NCBI GenBank assembly: GCA_964654605.1
Contig: CAZZLW010000011.1
Coordinates: forward strand, 1 to 61,109
DNA: 61,109 bases
Direction of reading: 5' to 3'
From: Raineya sp964654605
GTDB taxonomy: Bacteria; Bacteroidota; Bacteroidia; Cytophagales; Thermonemataceae
In this document: positions 26,005 to 35,050 of the stretch, piece after piece
Layout of the letters: each line of letters starts with the position of its first letter
Numbering within the stretch: the first letter of the stretch is position 1
The notes under the pieces: model-generated
What the model saw: only the letters and a program-made list of their open reading frames with translations
What the model was told of the DNA's origin: nothing
Databases searched by the model: none
Program-made: the position numbers and the translations under genes

Positions 26005-27135
26005 ATGGCAAAAAAAGAAAAAGACAAAGCGATTGTAGTGCCAACTGACCAGAAAAGTAAATTGGAGGCACTCAAAACCACAATGGAAAACATTGAAAAA
26101 GCATACGGAAAGGGAGCAGTGATGAAACTTAGCGATGAAAAAGTAATGGACGTAGAAGTTATTTCCACAGGTTCGCTAAGCGTAGATTTGGCTTTGGGGG
26201 TAGGCGGTCTGCCAAAGGGTAGAATTATAGAAATATTTGGTCCAGAGGCTTCGGGAAAAACGACATTAGCTATTTACACCATTATTGAAGCACAAAAGGC
26301 AGGAGGTATTGCGGCATTCATTGATGCCGAACACGCTTTTGATAGGTTTTATGCCGAAAAATTGGGTATGGACCCCGAAAAAGTCATTATCTCTCAACCT
26401 GATAGCGGTGAGCAGGCTCTTGAAATTGCTGAACAACTCATACGTTCAGGAGCTATTGATATTGTTGTAATTGACTCTGTTGCCGCTCTTGTTCCCAAAG
26501 CTGAAATAGACGGCGAAATGGGCGATAGCAAAATGGGCTTGCAAGCTCGCCTGATGTCGCAAGCTATGCGAAAACTCACCAGCCTCATTTCTAAAACAAA
26601 TTGCTGCTGCATTTTTATCAACCAACTTCGCGATAAAATTGGCGTAATGTTTGGTAGCCCCGAAACTACTACGGGCGGTAATGCTCTGAAATATTATGCC
26701 TCGGTACGTATAGATATTCGCAAAATTGGGCAACTCAAAGATTCTGACGATAACCCCATTGGCAGTAAAACACGCGTAAAAATTGTAAAAAATAAAGTAG
26801 CTCCCCCTTTCAAGCAAGTAGAGTTTGAAATACTTTACGGAAAAGGCATCAACAAAATAGGCGAAGTAGCAGAACTGGCAACAGAACTGGATATTTTGAA
26901 AAAATCGGGGGCTAATTACTACTACAACGGAACTAAAATTGCTCTCGGCAAAGATAAACTCCAAAAAACTTTGGAAGAAAATCCCGAATTGGTAGAAGAA
27001 TTGAAGCAAAAAATTAAAGAAAAAGTAGCATCAGGTGCCAAAATCGGGGAAATCACAAGCGAAGAGAAAGCCAAAGTGAAAAAAGAAGAGCAAGATGCCG
27101 AAACAGAAGTAAAAGAATTGGAAAGCGAAGAGTAA
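26005..27135 (+). CDS. recA: Recombinase RecA
   Basis: RecA is the ATP-dependent strand-exchange protein and SOS co-protease. The core has Walker A GPEASGKTT, the MAW-region ALKFYAS equivalent (ALKYYASVRIDIRK), the L2 loop (FGSPETTTGG) and a Walker B VVIDSVAALVPK. The length of 376 includes a charged C-terminal tail rich in Glu/Lys (KAKVKKEEQDAETEVKEL), somewhat longer than in E. coli. One odd point is SKTNCCCIFINQLR, with three adjacent Cys in a strand where most RecA proteins have one or none. A hairpin follows the stop. Confidence 0.98.
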   Translation: MAKKEKDKAIVVPTDQKSKLEALKTTMENIEKAYGKGAVMKLSDEKVMDVEVISTGSLSVDLALGVGGLPKGRIIEIFGPEASGKTTLAIYTIIEAQKAGGIAAFIDAEHAFDRFYAEKLGMDPEKVIISQPDSGEQALEIAEQLIRSGAIDIVVIDSVAALVPKAEIDGEMGDSKMGLQARLMSQAMRKLTSLISKTNCCCIFINQLRDKIGVMFGSPETTTGGNALKYYASVRIDIRKIGQLKDSDDNPIGSKTRVKIVKNKVAPPFKQVEFEILYGKGINKIGEVAELATELDILKKSGANYYYNGTKIALGKDKLQKTLEENPELVEELKQKIKEKVASGAKIGEITSEEKAKVKKEEQDAETEVKELESEE

Positions 27136-27145
27136 AAATCACTTA

Positions 27146-27175
27146 AATGCCTTTTAATGCTCATTAAAAGGCATT
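27146..27175 (+). terminator. Hairpin after recA
   Basis: A 13-bp perfect stem AATGCCTTTTAAT/ATTAAAAGGCATT has a GCTC loop and begins 10 bases after the recA stop. It lacks a clear downstream T run on the plus strand, so it may be a weak terminator or an mRNA-end stabiliser. Confidence 0.6.
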
Positions 27176-27191
27176 CAAAAACCTTGAAAGA

Positions 27192-27497
27192 ATGATAGTC
27201 TATAACGTTACGGTAAATATTGATAAAAATATCCACGAGGAGTGGCTCAATTGGATGCTCAACCAGCATATTCCTGATGTAATGCGTACAGGCTGTTTTC
27301 TGGAAAATAAAATTATGCGTTTGCTTACAGAAACCGAAAACGATGGTTTTACGTATGCCTTTCAGTATATTTGTGCCTCAATGCAGGATTTAGAACGCTA
27401 TCAGAAAGAGTTTGCTCCCAAACTCCAAGCCGAACATTCTGAGCGTTACAAAGATAAATTTGTGGCTTTCAGAAGCATTTTGGAAATAGTGCAATGA
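27192..27497 (+). CDS. DUF4286 family protein
   Basis: This 101-residue cytosolic protein matches the ferredoxin-like DUF4286 pattern: MIVYNVTVNID strand, a helix with EEWLNWMLNQHIPDVM, then strands and YAFQYIC, and a final HSERYKDKFVAFRSILE segment. The family is common in Bacteroidota and resembles small stress or antibiotic-monooxygenase-like dimers, but its role is not known. It lies between recA and a glycosyltransferase gene on the same strand. Confidence 0.8.
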   Translation: MIVYNVTVNIDKNIHEEWLNWMLNQHIPDVMRTGCFLENKIMRLLTETENDGFTYAFQYICASMQDLERYQKEFAPKLQAEHSERYKDKFVAFRSILEIVQ

Positions 27498-27536
27498 TAG
27501 ATTTGCAACATTTCTAACTTAAAACACCTCTACGCT

Positions 27537-28676
27537 ATGTTATTTTCGGAAATTCTTTTGTACGCAACGGCTTCGTTTGCGTTGGTTCAAATTTTGTACC
27601 TATTGTTTTTTTTCTTACGGATTCTGTTTCATAAAACCAAAAAAGAAATTGATTTTGATTTCCAAAAGCCTGTATCTGTTATTGTAGCGGCACACAACGA
27701 ACTGGAAAATCTGAAAAAACTTTTACCCATTTTGTACAGACAAAACTACCCTGAATTTGAAATTATTGTTGCAAACGACCGCTCCTCTGATGAAACAGAG
27801 TTTTTTTTACGAGATGAGCGACGAAAAGAGCCTCGCTTGCGGGTTTTACACATAGACCACACCCCCGACCACATTAGCCACAAAAAATATGCTCTTACGC
27901 TTGCTATTCGTGCCGCTAAATACGAGCATCTGCTCTTTACAGATGCCGATTGCCTACCCAATTCCGAAAATTGGATTGCCCTTATGGCACAAGAATTTTC
28001 AAAGGAAAAACAAATTGTTTTGGGCATTTCCCCTTACCAAAAAGAAAAAGGCTTTCTGAATTGGCTCATACGTTATGAAACATTTTTTACGGCTATTCAG
28101 TATATTAGTTATGCTTTGGCAAAATTGCCTTATATGGGCGTAGGAAGAAACCTTGCCTACTGCAAAAGTTTGTTTCTTGCAAGCAAAGGCTTTCAAAATC
28201 ATCTGAAAATTGTAGGGGGTGATGATGATTTATTCGTTAATGCCAATGCAAACGCTTCTAATACCAGTGTTTGTACGCACTTGCAGGCACAAGTTTTTTC
28301 TGTACCCAAACGAACTTGGAAGGCTTGGTTTCGGCAGAAAAAAAGACATTTGAGCGTTGGAAAATTTTACCGAAAAAAACATCAGTTTTTTTTGGCACTA
28401 CAAAATGGCACTCACGTACTATTTTGGTTAGCTTTTGCGTTATTAGCAAGTGTATATCCTTTTCAAAAAGAAACTTGGCAGTGGCAAGAAATTGCCTTGT
28501 GGGGAATTTGCGGCTTTCGGCTTATTTTTTGGACTTTGGTACAATACTTGAACGCAAAAAAATTGTATTTTGTTTCTGCTTTTGTAGGCTGGTGGGTGTA
28601 TGATTTTTTGTATGTGTTTTTTATCGTATTTGTAGGCATAAAATCGTATTTCAGCAAACCTGAACAATGGATTTAG
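27537..28676 (+). CDS. Family 2 glycosyltransferase, membrane-bound
   Basis: This 379-residue GT-A enzyme has an N-terminal membrane helix (about 5-28). The donor-site strand VSVIVAAHNELENL is followed by VANDRSSDE, the DxD-like TDADC motif and GDDDLFVN. The C-terminal part has three hydrophobic helices, as in processive or polyprenyl-linked sugar transferases. A QxxRW-like segment is replaced by WFRQKKRHLS, as in non-processive members. The acceptor is unknown. It overlaps the sigma factor gene by 10 bases, so the two are translationally coupled. Confidence 0.87.
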   Translation: MLFSEILLYATASFALVQILYLLFFFLRILFHKTKKEIDFDFQKPVSVIVAAHNELENLKKLLPILYRQNYPEFEIIVANDRSSDETEFFLRDERRKEPRLRVLHIDHTPDHISHKKYALTLAIRAAKYEHLLFTDADCLPNSENWIALMAQEFSKEKQIVLGISPYQKEKGFLNWLIRYETFFTAIQYISYALAKLPYMGVGRNLAYCKSLFLASKGFQNHLKIVGGDDDLFVNANANASNTSVCTHLQAQVFSVPKRTWKAWFRQKKRHLSVGKFYRKKHQFFLALQNGTHVLFWLAFALLASVYPFQKETWQWQEIALWGICGFRLIFWTLVQYLNAKKLYFVSAFVGWWVYDFLYVFFIVFVGIKSYFSKPEQWI

Positions 28677-29314
28677 ACGAGAACAAAGAACCTACCGAAG
28701 ATTTTGAATTTGAAAACCCTCGGGTTCAGAAAGAGTTTGAGCTTATTCGGAAGGCTCAACAAGGCGACCACAATGCAATGACAACGCTTATGAAGCGTTA
28801 CAATAAGGCTTTGTATTATGTAATTCTCAAAATTGTTCGCAATGTAGATGATGCCGAAGATATTACCGTGGAAACTTTTGTAAAAGTTTTTCAGAATTTA
28901 GATAAATTTCGCTTTGAACACCCTTTCAGCTCTTGGCTTTTCAGAATAGGAACAAACCACTGCATTGATTTTATACGCCGAAAAAAACGCGTAGAAGTCA
29001 TTAGCATTGAACAATTTATGAAAAAAACCGATGAAAAGAAACCCGACAAAGAAGAAACCAATGATGTAATTGATGAAGCCCAAAATATTGAAGAAAACTC
29101 TATCCGAAGCCAACAAATAGAAGTTTTGCGTTTGCTTATCAATAAATTACCTACCAACTATCGTAAAGTGCTTACCTTACGCTATTTTGAGGATATGGAC
29201 TATCAGCAAATTGCTGATGAACTGGATATCCCGATGGGCACCGTGAAAGCCCAACTTTTCCGAGCTAAAGAACTGCTCAACGAACTTATCCGCAAACACG
29301 AAAATTTAGGCTAA
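28667..29314 (+). CDS. ECF-type RNA polymerase sigma factor
   Basis: This sigma factor has 215 residues. Region 2 spans about residues 25-105 (LIRKAQQGDHNAMTTLMKRY and FSSWLFRIGTNHCIDFIRR). A Glu/Lys-rich linker follows (about 118-145). Region 4 is at about 150-210 (LPTNYRKVLTLRYFEDMDYQQIADELDIPMGTVK). It is thus an ECF sigma with a helix-turn-helix in region 4. No anti-sigma gene follows; the next gene is mnmG with its own promoter. Regulation may come from elsewhere, or the linker may take part. Its target genes cannot be told from this window. Confidence 0.92.
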   Translation: MDLDENKEPTEDFEFENPRVQKEFELIRKAQQGDHNAMTTLMKRYNKALYYVILKIVRNVDDAEDITVETFVKVFQNLDKFRFEHPFSSWLFRIGTNHCIDFIRRKKRVEVISIEQFMKKTDEKKPDKEETNDVIDEAQNIEENSIRSQQIEVLRLLINKLPTNYRKVLTLRYFEDMDYQQIADELDIPMGTVKAQLFRAKELLNELIRKHENLG

Positions 29315-29330
29315 TTCTACGAAATTTTAG

Positions 29331-29338
29331 TAACTTTG
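29331..29338 (+). promoter_or_regulatory. -7 promoter element for mnmG
   Basis: TAACTTTG is an exact TAnnTTTG element. The -33 region has only TTTA (29305-29308) at 22 bases. Transcription should begin at about 29344-29346, inside the parS palindrome that follows. Confidence 0.55.
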
Positions 29339-29343
29339 CGTGT

Positions 29344-29359
29344 TGTTTCACGTGAAACA
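29344..29359. other. parS: parS site 3 at the mnmG transcription start
   Basis: TGTTTCACGTGAAACA is the exact parS consensus first defined in Bacillus subtilis; with the flanking bases the palindrome is 18 bp (29343-29360). It lies 30 bases before the mnmG start codon and 15.7 kb from the predicted origin. It differs from sites 1 and 2 by one symmetric base pair in each arm. Confidence 0.93.
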
Positions 29360-29389
29360 AATTTTTTATCGCACCTAAATTTTTATGCA

Positions 29390-31252
29390 ATGTTTCCTGA
29401 ATATGATGTGATTGTAGTAGGAGCAGGACACGCTGGCAACGAAGCCGCCGCCGCCGCCGCTGCAATGGGTTCAAAAGTGCTTCTGATAACAATGAATATG
29501 CAGGTTATTGGGCAGATGTCTTGCAATCCTGCTATGGGGGGAGTTGCCAAAGGGCAAATTGTAAGAGAAATAGATGCTCTTGGAGGACTTTCAGGAATTA
29601 TTACCGATAAAACCGCCATTCAGTTTCGTATGCTCAACCGCTCCAAAGGTCCTGCAATGTGGAGCCCTCGTAGCCAAAACGATAGAATGCGTTTTGCAGA
29701 AGAATGGCGTTTGGCTTTGGAGGCTATCGGTAACCTTGATTTTTGGCAAGATATGGTTACGGGGATACTCGTAAAAGATAAAAGAGTAGTAGGCGTAAAA
29801 ACCAGTATGGGACTGGAAATTCGGAGCAAAGCCGTTATCCTGACCAGCGGAACATTCCTAAATGGTGTCATACATATTGGCGAAAAACGCTTTGGGGGTG
29901 GCAGAACAGGTGAAAAAGCCGCCACAGGCATCACCGAACAACTCGTAGAACTGGGTTTTGAAGCAGGCAGAATGAAAACTGGCACCCCCCCACGCCTTGA
30001 CGGCAGAACCATCAACTATCAAGCAATGGAAGAGCAACCCGGCGACGAAAAACCTGAACGGTTTTCTTTTCTGGATACTCCATTGCTTGAAAAACAATTA
30101 AGTTGCTGGATAACTTATACCAATCACGAAGTTCACGAAATTTTACGAACAGGTTTTGATAAATCGCCAATGTTTACGGGCAGAATACAAGGCGTAGGTC
30201 CTCGGTATTGCCCTTCGGTTGAAGATAAAATCAATCGCTTTGCAGATAAAGAGCGACACCAAATTTTTATAGAACCCGAAGGCTGGCAAACCGTAGAGGT
30301 GTATGTCAATGGGTTTTCTACTTCCCTGCCCGAAGATGTGCAATATAAAGCTATTCGCAAAATACCCGGATTGGAAAATGTGAAAATGTTTCGCCCTGGC
30401 TATGCCATAGAATACGACTACTTCCCTCCTACCCAACTCAAACTTAGCCTTGAAACCAAATTGATTGAAAATCTCTATTTTGCGGGGCAAATCAATGGCA
30501 CAACAGGCTACGAAGAAGCCGCCTGCCAAGGACTTATGGCGGGCATCAATGCTCATCTGAAAATCAAAGAACAAGAGCCTTTCATGCTTCAACGCCACGA
30601 GGCTTATATTGGCGTACTGATAGATGACCTTATCAACAAAGGCACCGAAGAGCCTTACCGAATGTTTACTTCTCGTGCCGAATACCGCTTGCTTTTGCGT
30701 CAGGATAATGCAGATAGCAGACTTACCAAATTAGGTTACAAAATCGGGCTTGCCTCTGAAGAGCGTTTGCAACGCTTAAAAAAGAAAGAAGAAGCCGTAG
30801 CTCATCTGCTCAACGACCTGAAACAGAAAAAAGTACAACCCGAGGACATCAACGGAGCCTTGGAGGCAATGGGAACTTCGCCTATTCGGGAGAAAATATC
30901 TTTTTACAATCTACTCAAAAGACCGCAAATTTCCTTGCAAGAACTCGGCAAAATGTACAAAGAGCTGGGCAATTATTTGAGCAAATATGATGAAAAGGAA
31001 TTGGAACAAGCCGAAATTCAAATCAAATATGAAGATTATTTGCTGAAAGAACAGGAAACTGCCCAAAAAATGAAAGAACTTGAAAACTATAAAATACGTG
31101 AGGATTTTAACTACGACCTTGTAAAGGCTCTTTCGGCAGAAGGACGAGAAAAACTCAAAAAAATTCGTCCCGAAACACTCGGACAAGCCTCACGCATTAG
31201 TGGTGTTTCGCCCGCTGATATTTCTATTTTGATGGTATATATGGGGAAATGA
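29390..31252 (+). CDS. mnmG: tRNA uridine-5-carboxymethylaminomethyl modification enzyme MnmG (GidA)
   Basis: MnmG works with MnmE to modify wobble U34 of several tRNAs, using FAD and folate. The product has 620 residues. The FAD-binding start is VVGAGHAGNEAA followed by an Ala tract encoded by repeated GCC codons. The family motifs SCNPAMGGVAKG, GTFLNGVIHIG, FAGQINGTTGYEEAA and the C-terminal SRISGVSPADI are all intact. The ATG was chosen because the only longer in-frame start, a TTG at 29336, overlaps the promoter and parS. Near-origin placement next to parS echoes the classical gidA-gidB-parAB locus, though gidB and parAB are absent here. Confidence 0.97.
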   Translation: MFPEYDVIVVGAGHAGNEAAAAAAAMGSKVLLITMNMQVIGQMSCNPAMGGVAKGQIVREIDALGGLSGIITDKTAIQFRMLNRSKGPAMWSPRSQNDRMRFAEEWRLALEAIGNLDFWQDMVTGILVKDKRVVGVKTSMGLEIRSKAVILTSGTFLNGVIHIGEKRFGGGRTGEKAATGITEQLVELGFEAGRMKTGTPPRLDGRTINYQAMEEQPGDEKPERFSFLDTPLLEKQLSCWITYTNHEVHEILRTGFDKSPMFTGRIQGVGPRYCPSVEDKINRFADKERHQIFIEPEGWQTVEVYVNGFSTSLPEDVQYKAIRKIPGLENVKMFRPGYAIEYDYFPPTQLKLSLETKLIENLYFAGQINGTTGYEEAACQGLMAGINAHLKIKEQEPFMLQRHEAYIGVLIDDLINKGTEEPYRMFTSRAEYRLLLRQDNADSRLTKLGYKIGLASEERLQRLKKKEEAVAHLLNDLKQKKVQPEDINGALEAMGTSPIREKISFYNLLKRPQISLQELGKMYKELGNYLSKYDEKELEQAEIQIKYEDYLLKEQETAQKMKELENYKIREDFNYDLVKALSAEGREKLKKIRPETLGQASRISGVSPADISILMVYMGK

Positions 31253-31323
31253 AATAAAAATTTTGACATCATTATTTTTTCAGTAATTTGCAAAATATTT
31301 TTTGAACGCAAACACATAAAGCA

Positions 31324-32211
31324 ATGAATATACCCAAAGGAACGCTCATTATTATTGGTGGTGCAGTAGATAAAGGCAGTTTCACTGAACAAAATTTTGA
31401 CCCCGATGTAGAAAAAAATCTCAATTTTTTTGAAAAAGGCATTTTGAATAGAATTATTCGTGAATCTTCAAAAAAACAAGAATCTCGCATTGAAGTTATC
31501 ACTACGGCTTCCAAAATTCCCAAAAAAGTAGGCACCGAATACGTAAGAGCCTTTAACTATCTGGGAGCTAAAAATGTAGATATGCTCAATATTGATAAAC
31601 GTGAGCAAGCAAATGATGAAACCTTTTTGGAAAGACTTGCCAGTGCCGATACCGTAATGTTCACAGGGGGCGACCAGCTTCGCCTCACAACTTTTCTCGG
31701 AGGAACAAAATTCCACGACTTACTTCTAAAAAAATACTTTACAGAAAATTTTGTCATTGCAGGAACTTCGGCAGGTGCCGCCGCCGCCTCGGATAGTATG
31801 ATTTACCAAGGCAGTAGTAGCGAAGCTCTGCTCAAAGGCGAAGTAAAAATTACAAGCGGTTTAGGACTTATTCAAGATGTAATTATTGATACGCACTTCG
31901 TACAAAGAGGCAGAATCGGAAGGCTTTTTCAGGCAGTTGTGAGCAATCCGAAGGTACTGGGCATTGGTTTGGGTGAAGACACAGGCTTAGTTATCAAAGA
32001 AAATAAATCAATGGAAGTGGTAGGTTCGGGGCTGGTGATACTGGTTGATGGTAGATTTATCAAGCATACTAATATAACCCAAGTGCCTTTGGGTAGCCCT
32101 ATTTCTATTGAAAACCTTATCGTACACGTGCTTAGTATGCACGACATCTACTATCTAGACTCCCACACTATCACAATGCACGAACACGTCAGCGTTGATG
32201 ATGAATATTGA
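31324..32211 (+). CDS. cphB: Cyanophycinase (peptidase S51 family)
   Basis: This 295-residue serine exopeptidase releases beta-Asp-Arg dipeptides from cyanophycin. The nucleophile elbow GTSAGA, the GGDQLRL strand, and DTHFVQRGRIGRL, together with a late GLGEDTG segment, are the S51 cyanophycinase signature. No signal peptide is present, so the cytosolic form is expected. No cyanophycin synthetase gene is in the window, so it may act on imported or recycled beta-aspartyl peptides, or the synthetase may be elsewhere. The trpE gene starts 50 bases after its stop. Confidence 0.88.
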   Translation: MNIPKGTLIIIGGAVDKGSFTEQNFDPDVEKNLNFFEKGILNRIIRESSKKQESRIEVITTASKIPKKVGTEYVRAFNYLGAKNVDMLNIDKREQANDETFLERLASADTVMFTGGDQLRLTTFLGGTKFHDLLLKKYFTENFVIAGTSAGAAAASDSMIYQGSSSEALLKGEVKITSGLGLIQDVIIDTHFVQRGRIGRLFQAVVSNPKVLGIGLGEDTGLVIKENKSMEVVGSGLVILVDGRFIKHTNITQVPLGSPISIENLIVHVLSMHDIYYLDSHTITMHEHVSVDDEY

Positions 32212-32261
32212 TTTTTGCAATAAAAAACCATTTTTTGAGTTTATTCCTCAAAAACCAAGCT

Positions 32262-33662
32262 ATGCTCAAATTATACACTCGCTACAAACAACTACTTGCC
32301 GATACGGTTACGCCTGTAAGCATTTATCTGAAACTACGTGATAAATTTGCCAACTCCATACTTTTGGAAAGTTCTGATTATCACGGCAATGAGAATAGTT
32401 TTTCGTATATTTGCTTTCACCCTATCGCCAGATTTGAAGTCAAAAATGGCACTATTCTTACGCAATTTCCCAAAACCAAAGCTCAAAGTCAGAAAATTAG
32501 TTCGGGAAAAGAAGTAATAACTGCTTTGGAGCAGTTTATTCAATCTTTTGAGGTAGAAAAAAATGATTTCAATTTCATCAGTAATGGGCTTTTTGGCTAT
32601 ATGGCTTACGATGCCGTAAAGTATTTTGAAGATATTGCTATCAAAGATTTTGAAAATGATAATCGTGCCATTCCTACGATAGTGTATCAGGTTTATCAGT
32701 ACATTATTGCTATCAACCATTTCAAAAATGAACTCTATCTTTTTGAACACCTTTTAGAGGGGGAAAAAAGTCATCTGACAGAAATAGAAAATTTAATTTT
32801 CAACAGAAATATTCCCCAATATCATTTCCAAACTCTTGACGCAGAGAAGTCTAACTTTTCAGATGAAGAGTTTTTGGCTGTCATTGAAAAAGCCAAAAAC
32901 CATTGCCAATTAGGTGATGTTTTTCAGATGGTCGTTTCAAGACGTTTTGAACAAAAATTTCAAGGCGATGAATTCAATGTATATCGTTGTTTGCGTTCTA
33001 TAAATCCTTCACCTTATTTGTTTTATTTTGATTACGGTAGCTATAAAATTTTTGGTTCATCACCCGAAGCCCAAATTGTTGTAAAAAACGGCAAAGCAAG
33101 TATTTTTCCGATAGCAGGCACTTTCAAACGTACAGGCAACGATGAAGCGGATTTTGCCCTTGCCCAAAAATTGCTCAACGACCCCAAGGAAAACTCCGAA
33201 CACGTAATGCTTGTAGATTTGGCTCGTAACGATTTGAGCCGAAACGGCTTTAATGTAAAGGTAGAAACCTTCAAAGAAATTCAGTATTATTCTCACGTTA
33301 TTCATTTGGTTTCCAAAGTAACAGCTGATATTCCCGAACATATCCCTACGCTACAACTCGTAGCCGATACTTTTCCTGCGGGTACGCTTTCGGGTGCCCC
33401 CAAGCACAAAGCTATGGAACTTATCAATACTTACGAAAAAGGTAATAGGGGTTATTACGGGGGTTGTATAGGCTTTTTGGGCTTCAATGGTGAATTTAAC
33501 CAAGCCATTATGATACGCTCATTTTTGAGCAAAAATAATATGCTCTACTTTCAGGCGGGTGCTGGTGTAGTGGCAAAATCGGATACGCAAAGCGAATTGC
33601 AAGAAGTAAGCAACAAAGTAGGTGCTTTGCGAAAAGCCTTGAAAGATGCCGAGCAGATTTAG
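32262..33662 (+). CDS. trpE: Anthranilate synthase component I (TrpE)
   Basis: TrpE makes anthranilate from chorismate, with ammonia supplied by TrpG. The 466-residue product has the N-terminal LLES element (SILLESSD) that binds tryptophan for feedback inhibition. The catalytic core has GDVFQMVVSRRFE, FGSSPEA, PIAGTFKRTG, ARNDLSR and PAGTLSGAPK. The LLES element favours TrpE over PabB. trpG does not follow; the next gene runs in the opposite direction and overlaps the trpE stop by 4 bases. The start was set at the ATG opening MLKLYTRYKQL; a TTG upstream overlaps the cyanophycinase stop. Confidence 0.9.
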   Translation: MLKLYTRYKQLLADTVTPVSIYLKLRDKFANSILLESSDYHGNENSFSYICFHPIARFEVKNGTILTQFPKTKAQSQKISSGKEVITALEQFIQSFEVEKNDFNFISNGLFGYMAYDAVKYFEDIAIKDFENDNRAIPTIVYQVYQYIIAINHFKNELYLFEHLLEGEKSHLTEIENLIFNRNIPQYHFQTLDAEKSNFSDEEFLAVIEKAKNHCQLGDVFQMVVSRRFEQKFQGDEFNVYRCLRSINPSPYLFYFDYGSYKIFGSSPEAQIVVKNGKASIFPIAGTFKRTGNDEADFALAQKLLNDPKENSEHVMLVDLARNDLSRNGFNVKVETFKEIQYYSHVIHLVSKVTADIPEHIPTLQLVADTFPAGTLSGAPKHKAMELINTYEKGNRGYYGGCIGFLGFNGEFNQAIMIRSFLSKNNMLYFQAGAGVVAKSDTQSELQEVSNKVGALRKALKDAEQI

Positions 33663-34936
33663 GCTTTTGCCGTTAAGGTTAGAATGGTGATTTCGGGTAA
33701 AATACCTACTCTGCCCAAATAGCCAATATAGCCAAAACCACGATTTACATACAAATATTGCATTTTGCCCAAGTTGCTTTTTTCTTGGTACAAGTCTGCC
33801 CATTGCTTGTAGCGATACTGAACAGGACTCCATCGGAAATCTCCGTATTCAATGCCTAACTGCATTCCGTGTGTATGCCCTGAAAGCGTGAGGTCTATAT
33901 CCGAAAATTCGGGACGAATTTGGGCGTCCCAATGGCTGGGGTCGTGAGAAAGCAGAATTTTTACAGCGGCTTCCTCTGCACCCTGATAGGCTTTGGCAAG
34001 ATTGCCATATTTGGGGAAATTCCCTGTTCCCCAGTTTTGTACGCCAATGATAGCAAGTTTCTCACCATTTTGCTCAACAAAGATATTTTCATCAAGAAGC
34101 AGTCGCCAGTTCATTGCTTTATGAACCTGATGTAGTTTTTTGCGAAGCAAATGCCTTTCTGCCAATGAAATTCCAAAAATATAATCGCTATAATCATGGT
34201 TGCCCATTACAGAAAAAACACCAAAATCAGCTTTGAACTTATCAAAAACACTAACGTATTCTTTCATCTCGTCAGGGTGATTATTTACCAAGTCTCCTGT
34301 AAAAAGTATGAGATTGGGCTTTTCGGCTAAAAGCATTTCTACCCCACCTTTTACAGCAGTTTTGTTGTAAAAACTGCCTGAATGAATATCCGAAATCTGG
34401 GCAATTGTGAAACCTTCAAAACTTTTGGGTAAATGTGGCAAGTAAATTTTTCGTCTGCGTACTTGGTAGTCGTGAGCCCCCGAAATAATGCCCCAACTAA
34501 GCGTAGCCATAGGAATTGCTCCTGCTATCAGACCTGCCTGATGAATGAATTTTGCTCTCGTGATTTTCTTGGCTTCTGGATTTTCGGTAGCTTTTTTATT
34601 GGCTCTTTGGGTAAAAAAAGCAAGTATTTTTCTTGCATAAAAAATTAAATCCTCAAAAAGCACAAAGAACACAACAAAAATTTTGGAAATATACACCACC
34701 GAAACAAAACCCTGTACCCACACACGCAGAGGCGACATATCTTTGAAAATCCCAAAAAAGTACAAACCTATGCTCAAAAGGCAAAAAGCACTGATAGTCC
34801 AATACACACGAAACCACAACCTGCGTTTGAAAGCAGTGGCATCTCGCAAAGCAACTTTCAAAGCCCGAAAAGTGATGTAATCTATCAGAAGTAAAGAGAG
34901 CAAAATAGTCAGAAAGCGAGGAATAAGGTAGGTCAT
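33659..34936 (-). CDS. Membrane-anchored metallophosphoesterase
   Basis: This 425-residue protein has a membrane part of four helices (about residues 1-130), a basic linker, and a calcineurin-like phosphoesterase domain. The metal-site motifs appear in order: SDIHSG, GDLVNNH, GNHDYS, LSHDPSH and SGHTHGMQ. This layout matches the YkuE/YaeI group, whose members act on UDP-2,3-diacylglucosamine (LpxG-like) or phospholipids. The substrate here is not known. Since the cell has lpxK, an LpxG-type role is possible. Confidence 0.82.
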   Translation of the reverse strand: MTYLIPRFLTILLSLLLIDYITFRALKVALRDATAFKRRLWFRVYWTISAFCLLSIGLYFFGIFKDMSPLRVWVQGFVSVVYISKIFVVFFVLFEDLIFYARKILAFFTQRANKKATENPEAKKITRAKFIHQAGLIAGAIPMATLSWGIISGAHDYQVRRRKIYLPHLPKSFEGFTIAQISDIHSGSFYNKTAVKGGVEMLLAEKPNLILFTGDLVNNHPDEMKEYVSVFDKFKADFGVFSVMGNHDYSDYIFGISLAERHLLRKKLHQVHKAMNWRLLLDENIFVEQNGEKLAIIGVQNWGTGNFPKYGNLAKAYQGAEEAAVKILLSHDPSHWDAQIRPEFSDIDLTLSGHTHGMQLGIEYGDFRWSPVQYRYKQWADLYQEKSNLGKMQYLYVNRGFGYIGYLGRVGILPEITILTLTAKA

Positions 34937-35001
34937 AATTTCAAAAATTCAAAAGATAAACGCAAAACAAGTAAGAATAGTTTGGCAGTAAGAAGTAATT
35001 T

Positions 35002-35033
35002 CTTGGCATAGCTCCGAAATTTTTGTAAATTTG
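35002..35033 (+). promoter_or_regulatory. Bacteroidota-type promoter for the Uma2 gene
   Basis: CTTG at 35002-35005, a 20-base spacer, then TAAATTTG at 35026-35033. The ATG at 35051 leaves a leader of only about 10 bases; a TTG at 35042 would leave almost none. Confidence 0.5.
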
Positions 35034-35050
35034 GAAAAAGATTGCTCCTT

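Noticed and set aside
29336..29389. An upstream TTG start for mnmG that would put parS inside the coding region.
   Set aside because: The TTG lies inside the -7 promoter element and the added residues are not part of the MnmG family; the ATG at 29390 begins directly at the conserved FAD-binding strand.
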